Of a stretch of DNA of 64,000 nt, positions 56,954 through 64,000 are shown piece after piece. The stretch lies in NCBI GenBank assembly GCA_964581355.1, contig CAZOOA010000003.1, positions 30,606 to 94,605 on the forward strand. Reading direction: 5' to 3'. The stretch's first letter is position 1. The number at the start of each line of letters is the position of its first letter. The notes under the pieces are model-generated. The model was not told where the DNA came from, did no database searches, and saw nothing but the letters and a program-made list of their open reading frames with translations. Both the position numbers and the translations under genes were made by a program. Source of the stretch: CAZOOA01 sp964581355. Its GTDB lineage: Bacteria > Bacillota > Dethiobacteria > DTU022 > UBA8154.

Positions 56954-58573
56954 ATGTATACAGAAGAGATGCGTAGCTTAATTAATAAAGTGACCAAGAC
57001 AAGAGATGAAAGAATAGGAAAAGAATTTCGACGCATGACAGCCGAAGAAAAACAGGATGTCCTGCAGCGGTTCCATCCGGATTATGTCCAGGAGGGATTT
57101 GCCACCCTTTCCACGGGTAAAAATAAAGGAGACAGGGTCCCCAACGAATTAGCCGCGCTGCTGGAAGCAAACAGCCACTTAAAAGATGTCCACTTGGATC
57201 TAAACAGTTGGGATTATGATGTTGATGTGCTGATCATCGGTGGAGGAGGAGCCGGCGCAGCGGCGGCTTTAATGGCCAGCCAGGAAGGTGTCGATGTCTT
57301 GTTGGTAACCAAGCTGCGCTTTGGCGACAGCAATACAGTAATGGCACAGGGAGGGATCCAGGGTGCCACCATGCCCCAGGATTCTCCTGTCATCCATTAC
57401 CTGGATGCTCTTGGTGGAGGACACTATACCAATGATCCGAACATTGTTTATAATCTGGTTAAGGATGGTCCCCTGGTAATCAAGTGGCTGGAGGATCTGG
57501 GGGTTATGTTTGATAAAACAGCAGATGGGACCCTGTTGCCGGTCCATGGAGGGGGGACTTCCCGCCGGCGCATGCATGCCGCCAGGGATTATACAGGTGC
57601 GGAGATTATGCGAATCCTAAGGGATGAAGTAGTTAACCGGGGGGTTAAGGTGGTGGAGTTTTCCCCTGCTGTGGAGTTGCTCCTGGATAACCAGGGAAGG
57701 GCAGCGGGTGCGGTGCTCTTTAACCAGGAAACCGGGGAATTATCAGTCGTCCGGTCCAGGACAGTTATTCTGGCGGCAGGGGGTTCCGGCCGTCTGCACT
57801 ACCAGGGTTTTCCCACCACCAATCATTACGGAGCTACCGGCGATGCCCTTGTTATGGCCTATCGTGCCGGTGGCAGCTTGAAATTTATTGATACTATCCA
57901 GTACCACCCTACAGGAGCTGTTTATCCACCCCAAATTCTGGGCTTGCTGGTCACAGAAAAATTGCGTGGGATGGGTGCAACTCCCCTCAATTGCTTGGGA
58001 GAAACTTTTGTCCATCACCTGGAAACGCGGGATGTGGAAGCGGCAGCTATTATCCGGGAGTGTCGGGAACGAAAGAAAGGGATTAAGACCCCTTCCGGCA
58101 TAGCAGGTGTTTGGCTGGATACACCACTAGTGGAAATTATCCATGGGGTAGGGACGCTGGAAAAAAGTTTTCCGGCCATGATGCGCCAGTTTGAAAGGTT
58201 TGGCATTGACTTCCGCAAAGACCCCATTTTGATTTACCCGACTTTGCATTACCAAAACGGGGGCATTGAAATAGATGCCGAAACCAGAACAAAGATCGAG
58301 AATTTATTTGCTGCAGGAGAAAATACAGGTGGAGTGCATGGGCGGAATCGCCTGGCAGGAAACTCACTGCTGGATGTCATTGCCTATGGACGAAGAGCTG
58401 GACTTAGAGCTGCAGAACAGGCCCCGGCGGTAAAGCCAGGCACTTTAACGCTTGAGCATGTAGAAAAATTCCAGAAGCAATTACAAGGGGCCGGCTTGGA
58501 TTTGGGAAAAAAACCTGCCCCTGCGCTTTTCCCCTTTTACACCCACCGGGAAGATGATATAGTAGATCAATAA
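56954..58573 (+). CDS. Fumarate reductase-like flavoprotein, orphan paralogue
   Basis: The 539-residue protein is colinear with the flavoprotein at 49189-50811, including the N-terminal extension (FRRMTAEEKQDVL), the FAD loop IIGGGGAGAAAAL, Asn127 at the covalent-FAD position (SNTVMAQGG), HPTGAVYPPQ, LHYQNGG and GRNRLAGNSLLD. No iron-sulfur subunit gene accompanies it. It is the third gene after the GntR regulator, behind AtuA and DUF4387, so it may reduce or oxidise their product. It could share the iron-sulfur partner at 48435. The ATG at 56954 has GAGAGG nine bases upstream; TTG at 56933 does not. Confidence 0.85.
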   Translation: MYTEEMRSLINKVTKTRDERIGKEFRRMTAEEKQDVLQRFHPDYVQEGFATLSTGKNKGDRVPNELAALLEANSHLKDVHLDLNSWDYDVDVLIIGGGGAGAAAALMASQEGVDVLLVTKLRFGDSNTVMAQGGIQGATMPQDSPVIHYLDALGGGHYTNDPNIVYNLVKDGPLVIKWLEDLGVMFDKTADGTLLPVHGGGTSRRRMHAARDYTGAEIMRILRDEVVNRGVKVVEFSPAVELLLDNQGRAAGAVLFNQETGELSVVRSRTVILAAGGSGRLHYQGFPTTNHYGATGDALVMAYRAGGSLKFIDTIQYHPTGAVYPPQILGLLVTEKLRGMGATPLNCLGETFVHHLETRDVEAAAIIRECRERKKGIKTPSGIAGVWLDTPLVEIIHGVGTLEKSFPAMMRQFERFGIDFRKDPILIYPTLHYQNGGIEIDAETRTKIENLFAAGENTGGVHGRNRLAGNSLLDVIAYGRRAGLRAAEQAPAVKPGTLTLEHVEKFQKQLQGAGLDLGKKPAPALFPFYTHREDDIVDQ

Positions 58574-58593
58574 GAGTTACTTTCCTTTTTGTG

Positions 58594-58609
58594 AGGCCCA
58601 AGGGGGCCT
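58594..58609 (+). terminator. Hairpin after the orphan flavoprotein
   Basis: AGGCCC and GGGCCT arms around AAGG are followed by a T-rich but interrupted tract (TAACTCCTTTT). It probably ends the AtuA operon. Confidence 0.55.
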
Positions 58610-58702
58610 TAACTCCTTTTACAGGTTAGCCCGGCTGCCTGAAGATTGCGACCGGACCACGGTTATCATACCAGTAAACTATTTTTGGAGAGGGGCTGGA
58701 TC

Positions 58703-59335
58703 ATGAATTCTGTTCCGAAAGTAACTTCACAGATCCTGAAAATCCTGGAGCAGGAATACCCCAGCGCCCGCACGGCCCTTGCGTTTAAAACCCCTTTTGA
58801 GCTTTTAATTGCTGTCATGCTATCGGCCCAGACTACAGATAACCAGGTCAATAAAGTTACGGCTGCACTTTTTCAACAAGCCCGGGAGCCGGAGGATATA
58901 CTGGCTCTTAGTTTGCCTGAACTGGAGGAATTGGTGAAAGGTTGTGGGTTATACCGACAAAAAAGCCGGCAAATCAGGGAAACCAGCCGAATCCTGGTGG
59001 AAAAAAGCGGGGGAGCTGTCCCTGAGACCAGGGAAGAGCTGATTAAACTGCCCGGCATTGGTCGTAAATCGGCCAATGTAATTATCAGCACGGCTTATGG
59101 AATTCCGGCAATGGCCGTAGATACACATGTCATGCGGGTCAGCCAGCGCTTGGGGTTGGCCCGGGGAAAAACGCCCCAGGCAGTCGAGGAAGAGCTTTGC
59201 CGTCTTATTCCGGAAAATCTTTGGACAGCAACCCATCACAGGCTTATTTCTCACGGGCGGGCCGTATGCCAGGCCAGGAAACCTCTTTGCCCTACCTGCC
59301 CGTTAGCGAATCTCTGCCCCTCACTAAATAGCTAA
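58703..59335 (+). CDS. nth: Endonuclease III (DNA glycosylase/AP lyase)
   Basis: Nth removes oxidised pyrimidines. The 210-residue protein has the helix-hairpin-helix LPGIGRKSANVI with the catalytic lysine, VDTHVMRVSQRLG with the catalytic aspartate, and the 4Fe-4S loop C-x6-C-x2-C-x5-C near the end (CQARKPLCPTCPLANLC). The ATG at 58703 has GGAGAGGGG upstream; the in-frame ATG-like extension to 58646 lacks homology. It is a single gene followed by a large hairpin. Confidence 0.96.
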   Translation: MNSVPKVTSQILKILEQEYPSARTALAFKTPFELLIAVMLSAQTTDNQVNKVTAALFQQAREPEDILALSLPELEELVKGCGLYRQKSRQIRETSRILVEKSGGAVPETREELIKLPGIGRKSANVIISTAYGIPAMAVDTHVMRVSQRLGLARGKTPQAVEEELCRLIPENLWTATHHRLISHGRAVCQARKPLCPTCPLANLCPSLNS

Positions 59336-59429
59336 GCCCTTATTTTGGCACACACAGGCACGGTTCTTCTGAGTGCTAAAAGCGGTACAAAGAAGAACCG
59401 TGCCTGTGTGCACTTGGCCCATAAGGGCT
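59335..59429. repeat. Large nested inverted repeat after nth
   Basis: Inner perfect 20-base arms (59351-59370 and 59391-59410) flank a 20-base loop. Outer perfect arms AGCCCTTAT (59335-59343) and ATAAGGGCT (59421-59429) enclose them. The core CGGTTCTT/AAGAACCG is also found in the inverted repeat at 17089-17125. No T-run follows, so a REP- or MITE-like element is at least as likely as a terminator. The rest of 59336-59681 shows no gene. Confidence 0.75.
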
Positions 59430-59681
59430 GTGGTGGTTTGTACGACTATGGAATTTCCGGTTTCGGCCCCGGCTTTTAGCGGCAAAGCGTTTGGCTCAGA
59501 GGCACCAAGAATCCATATGAACTGCTGCAGGTTACAACCTTTCACTCCCTATTCATCTAGAGGAGTTTTTCTTTAATTTGCTGGAAAATTTATCTCAGCA
59601 AAAGGAATAATACCAGCGAGGGAGAAGTATTAAGGCAAAAGTCGTGATTTGCCAACGCTTAACCAGTAAAGGGGGAAAACC

Positions 59682-62132
59682 ATGGTAAGCTTTAACCGCC
59701 TGGAACCGGATGAAATTTTTAAAAAATGTGATCCTGAGATTTTTGAATTGGAAACAACTGAAGAAGTAGCTCCCCTGGCCGGCATTATTGGGCAGGAGAG
59801 GGCTGTTCGGGCCATAGATTTTGGCCTGCAGATTTACAGATACGGCTACAATATTTTTATGACTGGATTAACAGGCACCGGGAAAATTAGCTATTCCAAA
59901 TCAGTGATCCAGGAAAAAGCAGATGAACTTCCTGTCCCTGACGACTGGCTTTATGTTTATAACTTTAAAAACCCTGGTGAACCCATTGCCTTAAACCTTC
60001 CTGCTGGCACCGGAACTATTTTTGTCCGGGATATCAGCAGCCTTGTAAATGAATTAAAAGAAGAAATCCCAAAAGCTTTTAATACAGAAGAATATGAACG
60101 GCAAAAAGGGCAAATTTTAAAGAAGTTTCAGGAGACACGTTCGGCTTTAATGGAAGAGCTGAATAATGTGGCCAGGGAGAAAGGGTTTGTCCTGAAGCGG
60201 ACCAGCACAGGGTTTTTAAGTGTTCCGTTAAAAGATGGTGAAGAACTGAACGAAGATGAATTCAACCAGTTGGAAAAAACAGAACGGGAAGAAGTGGAAA
60301 AGAAATCTACCGAAGTTCAATTAAAAGCCATGGAAATTGTCCGAAAGATTCAAAACGAAGAAAAAGCCATGAAGGATAAATTCCGTGAACTGGAACAAAA
60401 GACAGCCCTGCATGCTGCAGGTCATCTGATCGATGAGTTGAAGGAGAAATACAAAGGCTTTACCCGGGTTTTGAATTACCTGGATGCCCTGCAGGAAGAT
60501 GTGTTGGAAAACCTGGGGGATTTCAAGGAAGAAGAGGATGACAAACAATTTCCTTTTCCCTGGTTGAAAAAGCAGGCCCAGGACGAAGCAGTTACCCGTT
60601 ATGCGGTCAACTTGGTTATTGACAATAGTGAGTTGAAAGGCGCTCCAGTTGTTGTCGAATCCAACCCGACCTATTATAACTTAATCGGCCGTGTTGAATA
60701 CGAAAATCGTTTTGGGACCATGACGACTGATTTTTCCATGATCAAAGCGGGTGCGCTGCACCGGGCCAATGGGGGCTACCTGATACTTCAGGCCAAAGAT
60801 CTGCTTCTTAACTTCCAGTCCTGGGAAGTCTTAAAGCGCGTTTTGAAGACCAAAGAAATCCGCATGGAAACCATCGGGGAACAGTATGCCTTGTTGACTA
60901 TGGCCACCTTAAAGCCTGAGCCCATCCCCTTGGATGTAAAAGTTGTTCTCATTGGGAACCCCTTTCTCTACCATATCCTTTACCGGCTTGATGAGGACTT
61001 TCGAAAGCTGTTTAAAATCAAAGCGGATTTTGATTCTGTCATGGGCCGTACCCTGGAAAACATGACCAAGATGGCCGAATTTATTTCCACTCACTGCCAG
61101 AGGGAAGGTCTCAGGCATTTTGACAGGACGGGTGTAGCCCGGGTGGTGGAATACAGTTCCCGTCTTGCCGAACACCAGGAAAAGTTAACCACCTGCTTTA
61201 ATGATGTTGTTGAAATCCTTTTTGAGGCTGATGCTTGGGCTGGTATTGAACAGGATACATACGTTACGGCATTCCACGTAGATAAAGCCGTCAAGGAAAA
61301 AAACAAGCGCTCTGACAAATACGAAAAAAAGCTCCTGGAAATGGTGGAGCAGGGGCAGATTCTCCTGGATTTTCAAGGAGAAAAAGAGGGCCAGGTAAAT
61401 GGCTTGGCTATTATCTACTTGGGAGACTATAATTTTGCCAGACCGACCAGGATAACCGCTTCCACATACCTGGGCCGCAAAGGCATTGTAAACATTGAAA
61501 GAGAAAGCAAAATGAGCGGTCGAATTCATGACAAAGGCGTGTTAATCATTAGTGGGTACCTGGGTCAGAAATATGCCCAAAAGACACCTCTTACACTTTC
61601 TGCCTCTTTATGTTTTGAGCAGTCATATGAAGGTGTTGATGGGGATAGTGCCTCCAGTGCAGAACTCTACACCCTTCTTTCCAGTCTTTCCGGGATCCCG
61701 TTGAAACAAGGCATTGCAGTAACGGGATCTATTAACCAAAAAGGGGAAATTCAGCCTGTAGGAAGTATTACCCGAAAGGTTGAAGGCTTTTTTGCTGCCT
61801 GCAAGCTGGGAGGGCTTACAGGAGACCAAGGTGTGCTTATCCCTCATCAAAACGTAATCAATCTTATGCTTGATCAAGAAGTTGTAGCTGCTGTACAGCA
61901 GGGAAGGTTTCATATTTATGCCGTAAAAACGGTTGAAGAGGGATTGGAGATTTTATCAGGCATCCCTGCCGGCCAGCGCGATGAAGAAGGAAAATACCCT
62001 GAAGGCTCCTTTAATGCCATCGTTGAAAGTCGTTTGATGGAGCTTGCTGAAACGTTAAACCAGCAGCAGGGTCAGGACTCACTGGAGCCGAAAAAAGAAG
62101 AACAGGATCACCAGGAGCCAGGTTGTTCTTAA
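59682..62132 (+). CDS. Lon-like ATP-dependent protease (peptidase S16 with AAA domain)
   Basis: The 816-residue protein is of the LonB-like group common in Clostridia: an N-terminal AAA module interrupted by a long coiled-coil insert, Walker A GLTGTGK near residue 62, and a C-terminal S16 protease domain. The catalytic Ser656 (GDSASS) and Lys699 (SITRKVEG) are 43 residues apart, exactly as in E. coli Lon (679/722). It probably degrades damaged or regulatory proteins. The ATG has AAAGGGGG upstream. It leads a likely operon with a methyltransferase and trmL. Confidence 0.93.
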   Translation: MVSFNRLEPDEIFKKCDPEIFELETTEEVAPLAGIIGQERAVRAIDFGLQIYRYGYNIFMTGLTGTGKISYSKSVIQEKADELPVPDDWLYVYNFKNPGEPIALNLPAGTGTIFVRDISSLVNELKEEIPKAFNTEEYERQKGQILKKFQETRSALMEELNNVAREKGFVLKRTSTGFLSVPLKDGEELNEDEFNQLEKTEREEVEKKSTEVQLKAMEIVRKIQNEEKAMKDKFRELEQKTALHAAGHLIDELKEKYKGFTRVLNYLDALQEDVLENLGDFKEEEDDKQFPFPWLKKQAQDEAVTRYAVNLVIDNSELKGAPVVVESNPTYYNLIGRVEYENRFGTMTTDFSMIKAGALHRANGGYLILQAKDLLLNFQSWEVLKRVLKTKEIRMETIGEQYALLTMATLKPEPIPLDVKVVLIGNPFLYHILYRLDEDFRKLFKIKADFDSVMGRTLENMTKMAEFISTHCQREGLRHFDRTGVARVVEYSSRLAEHQEKLTTCFNDVVEILFEADAWAGIEQDTYVTAFHVDKAVKEKNKRSDKYEKKLLEMVEQGQILLDFQGEKEGQVNGLAIIYLGDYNFARPTRITASTYLGRKGIVNIERESKMSGRIHDKGVLIISGYLGQKYAQKTPLTLSASLCFEQSYEGVDGDSASSAELYTLLSSLSGIPLKQGIAVTGSINQKGEIQPVGSITRKVEGFFAACKLGGLTGDQGVLIPHQNVINLMLDQEVVAAVQQGRFHIYAVKTVEEGLEILSGIPAGQRDEEGKYPEGSFNAIVESRLMELAETLNQQQGQDSLEPKKEEQDHQEPGCS

Positions 62133-62160
62133 AACCAAATGAGATTGGAGCCTCTTAATT

Positions 62161-62916
62161 ATGCAACAGCCTTACTCAGGCCTGGCACAGGTATATGATT
62201 ACCTCCTTTCCGGGGTTGATTACGATGCTTGGGCAGATTATCTGGAGCAGATTTTTCAACGTTTTGCCCTTGAGCCAATTCAACGGATTCTTGATCTGGC
62301 CTGTGGTACGGGAAATTCGACTATTCCCTGGGCCCAAAGAGGGTTTCATGTTCTTGGAATCGATATCTCCCAGGAAATGTTGGATGGTGCCCGTCAAAAA
62401 GCAGCCCGGGAAAATTTGGAAATCATCTTTTCCTGCCAGGATTTGCGGGAGATGCAGCTTGAATATACTGCCGATGCAGCTGTTTTGTACCAGGATGGCT
62501 TAAACTATATGTTAACAGAGCAGGATCTGGAGCAGGCTTTACGCTGTACATATGATGCCATACGGCCAGGTGGATTATTTGTATTCAATTTAAACCAAGT
62601 AGAAAAGCTCCCCACATCCAGCCAGCCGGAAACAGCGGTACTGGAAGAAGACAGGATGATGTTAATCTGGGAGAGCCATTTTGAGCGGGATAATAACACC
62701 TGGGTAATTAAATTGACTGCGTTCTTGCGGAAAGAAAACGAACTCTATGAAAAAATCCAGGAAGAGCACAGGGAGCGTTCTTATTCCAGGGAAGAGCTGG
62801 AGCCAATATTTAAAAGAACCGGCTGGTCTTTAAAGGCATGTTACAAGGCGTTTACATTCCAAGAACCTGGCCTTGAAGATCGAAATTTGTTTTATGTACT
62901 GGAACGAGGAGAATAA
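62161..62916 (+). CDS. Class I SAM-dependent methyltransferase, substrate unknown
   Basis: The 251-residue Rossmann-fold protein has the SAM loop ILDLACGTGNS (about 41-51), GIDISQEMLDGAR, and a proline-rich motif region GGLFVFNLN. It starts YSGLAQVYDYLLSGVDYDAWADYL, a feature of a clostridial methyltransferase group. Substrate cannot be told from sequence; small molecule, protein and RNA targets remain possible. It lies 28 bases after the protease gene and 4 bases before trmL. Confidence 0.88.
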   Translation: MQQPYSGLAQVYDYLLSGVDYDAWADYLEQIFQRFALEPIQRILDLACGTGNSTIPWAQRGFHVLGIDISQEMLDGARQKAARENLEIIFSCQDLREMQLEYTADAAVLYQDGLNYMLTEQDLEQALRCTYDAIRPGGLFVFNLNQVEKLPTSSQPETAVLEEDRMMLIWESHFERDNNTWVIKLTAFLRKENELYEKIQEEHRERSYSREELEPIFKRTGWSLKACYKAFTFQEPGLEDRNLFYVLERGE

Positions 62917-62920
62917 GGAT

Positions 62921-63382
62921 ATGAATGTAGTCTTGGTTAATCCGGAAATTCCCCAAAATACCGGCAATGTAGCCAGAACCTGTGTTATGACCGGGACAGC
63001 ACTGCACCTGGCAGGAAAACTGGGTTTTTCTTTGGAAGACCGTTATATGCGTAGAGCAGGGCTGGACTACTGGGAGCACCTTGATTTTTCCTATCACCAA
63101 AACTTTGAAAAACTGCACTCACTTTACCGTGAAAGGTCTTTCTACTTTTTTTCTACAAAAGGGAAACGACTTTATACAGATATTGAGTATGAAGCCACTG
63201 ATTTTTTAGTTTTTGGCAGTGAAACAAAAGGTTTGCCGGCATATATATTTGAACAATGGACAGATTTTAGTATTAGAATTCCCATGATCAAAGGCATCAA
63301 ACGCTCTTTAAACCTTTCAAACTCAGTCGCGGTTGTTCTATTCGAAGCCTTAAGGCAGCAGGGCTTTCCCGGTATGGGTTGA
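62921..63382 (+). CDS. trmL: tRNA (cytidine/uridine-34-2'-O)-methyltransferase
   Basis: TrmL methylates the wobble ribose of certain leucine tRNAs. The 153-residue SPOUT protein begins NVVLVNPEIPQNTGNVARTC and has FGSETKGLP and IPMIKGIKRSLNLSNSVAVV, which form the trefoil-knot SAM site. The ATG at 62921 lies behind GAGGAG; in-frame extension to 62873 would overlap the methyltransferase gene without homology. It is the last enzyme gene before the CopZ-like protein. Confidence 0.94.
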   Translation: MNVVLVNPEIPQNTGNVARTCVMTGTALHLAGKLGFSLEDRYMRRAGLDYWEHLDFSYHQNFEKLHSLYRERSFYFFSTKGKRLYTDIEYEATDFLVFGSETKGLPAYIFEQWTDFSIRIPMIKGIKRSLNLSNSVAVVLFEALRQQGFPGMG

Positions 63383-63422
63383 TTTTAAAATTTTTGAACT
63401 TTATGGAAGGAGGTGCATGGAA

Positions 63423-63635
63423 GTGGCTGTTCAAGAAGCGCGGTTGAAAATTAGCGGGATGAGCTGCGGGCATTGTAGTTCTGCTGTTGAAAAAGCGTTG
63501 ACAAACCTTGAAGGGGTTTCCCGGGTTCAGGTTTCCCTGGAAGAAGGCTTGGCCCTTATTCAATATGACCCGGGTCACTTGGAAGTTGCCGACCTGGAAA
63601 AAACAATCGAGGACGCAGGATATACAATCTTATAA
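63423..63635 (+). CDS. Heavy-metal-associated (CopZ-like) metallochaperone
   Basis: The 70-residue HMA-domain protein has the metal-binding GMSCGHC motif near residue 12 and the typical VEKALTNLEGVSRVQV helix-strand. Such proteins carry copper(I) or a similar soft metal in the cytoplasm. The GTG at 63423 is nine bases from GGAGG; ATG at 63417 is only three bases away, so the start is a choice on spacing. No copper ATPase or CsoR is seen within the window. Confidence 0.88.
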   Translation: MAVQEARLKISGMSCGHCSSAVEKALTNLEGVSRVQVSLEEGLALIQYDPGHLEVADLEKTIEDAGYTIL

Positions 63636-63652
63636 CTGCTACAGATGCAAGG

Positions 63653-64000
63653 GGCTTCCGCAAAGATAACCGGATCAGATACCTGGGAACGGAAACTCCA
63701 TTTTCATACTAACCTTCACGGCCCTCGCGGCCACACCAGGGGATGAAAATGGGTTTTCAAACCCGTTTCCCGCTTGGAGGAGGTCCGCTTTCCCTGTATC
63801 GGCGACTTTGTCAAGCGGCGATAAGCGCTTGGCGAAGTGAATGCTGGGAGCCGGCCCGGCGGGCATGGACGCCCGCCGCCTGCAACCGTGGCAGGACGCC
63901 TAAGTTTGCAGGTCGGACGGCGGAAGCTTGAACTGAGCCCTAGCGCTTTGCCGCGAAGATAACCGGAGCCGATACCGGGAAACGGAAACTCCATTTTCAT
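63653..64000 (+). repeat. Structured intergenic repeat, tandem copy 2 (continues past the window)
   Basis: Related to 3201-3610. Hairpins are 63720-63732, 63747-63768, CCGCTT/AAGCGG at 63785-63790/63813-63818 and GGCGGGC/GCCCGCC at 63858-63864/63871-63877. The end module (AAGATAACCGGA through CCATTTTCAT) occurs twice, at 63663-63707 and 63956-64000, offset by 293 bases. This shows a tandem unit of about 293 bp with at least one more unit beyond the edge. Minus-strand open frames here come from the repeat, not from genes. Confidence 0.85.

Noticed and set aside
63675..64000. Minus-strand open frames (and one plus-strand frame at 63743-63931) in the tandem repeat
   Set aside because: They are by-products of the structured repeat; the frames are not kept between copies at the same length and carry no recognisable domain.

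Overview
The window looks like a chromosome segment of a low-to-mid GC, anaerobic Firmicute of the Peptococcaceae/Desulfotomaculia kind. The reasons are the Bacillota-type purine operon order with separate PurS, PurQ and small PurL, strong AGGAGG ribosome sites with many TTG starts, a PAS/sigma-54 activator, CoA-thioester catabolism and a ComFB homologue. This placement is an inference from gene content; no rRNA or species marker is present. Of 53 coding regions, 52 lie on the + strand and one small gene (41450-41713) lies on the - strand.

Layout. 1-14.9 kb: the 3' end of groEL with a terminator, then guaA and the pathway from PurE to IMP plus PurD (purE-B-C-S-Q-L-F-M-N-H-D). There is no purK; a structured non-coding repeat occupies the purE-purB gap. 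15.2-30.6 kb: a sigma-54 activator, a -24/-12 promoter and a set that fits isovalerate/leucine-carbon oxidation: acetoacetyl-CoA synthetase, a methylcrotonyl-CoA carboxylase-type carboxyltransferase without its biotin carboxylase partner, an atypical HMG-CoA lyase homologue, an AUH-like hydratase, an isovaleryl-CoA dehydrogenase type enzyme, a sodium:solute symporter with a small membrane partner, an acyl-CoA ligase and a canonical HMG-CoA lyase. 30.8-39.2 kb: thiolase, 3-hydroxybutyryl-CoA dehydrogenase, two acyl-CoA dehydrogenases, cobalamin adenosyltransferase, a MeaB GTPase and a two-subunit B12 mutase. Its active-site residues (Phe85, Gln203) match isobutyryl-CoA mutase rather than methylmalonyl-CoA mutase. 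39.3-45.1 kb: ligA, comFB-like, gatCAB. 45.4-50.8 kb: two-subunit class I fumarase, malic enzyme and a soluble-looking fumarate reductase pair. 51.0-58.6 kb: an alpha-methylacyl-CoA racemase-like enzyme, acetyl-CoA synthetase, a GntR regulator, and an AtuA-domain/DUF4387/flavoprotein set of unknown function. 58.7-64 kb: nth, a Lon-like protease, a methyltransferase, trmL, a CopZ-like protein, and a tandem copy of the structured repeat running off the end.

How it fits together (inference). Branched C5 acids would be taken up, activated and carboxylated to acetoacetate plus acetyl-CoA. Branched C4 acid would be isomerised to butyryl-CoA and beta-oxidised. Both routes meet at acetoacetyl-CoA and thiolase. 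Fumarase, malic enzyme and fumarate reductase link C4 dicarboxylates to pyruvate. No electron-transfer flavoprotein, biotin carboxylase or membrane anchor for the fumarate reductase is visible here. The strongest unexplained signals are the intergenic repeat with a compensatory base-pair change between copies, and the AtuA/DUF4387/flavoprotein operon.
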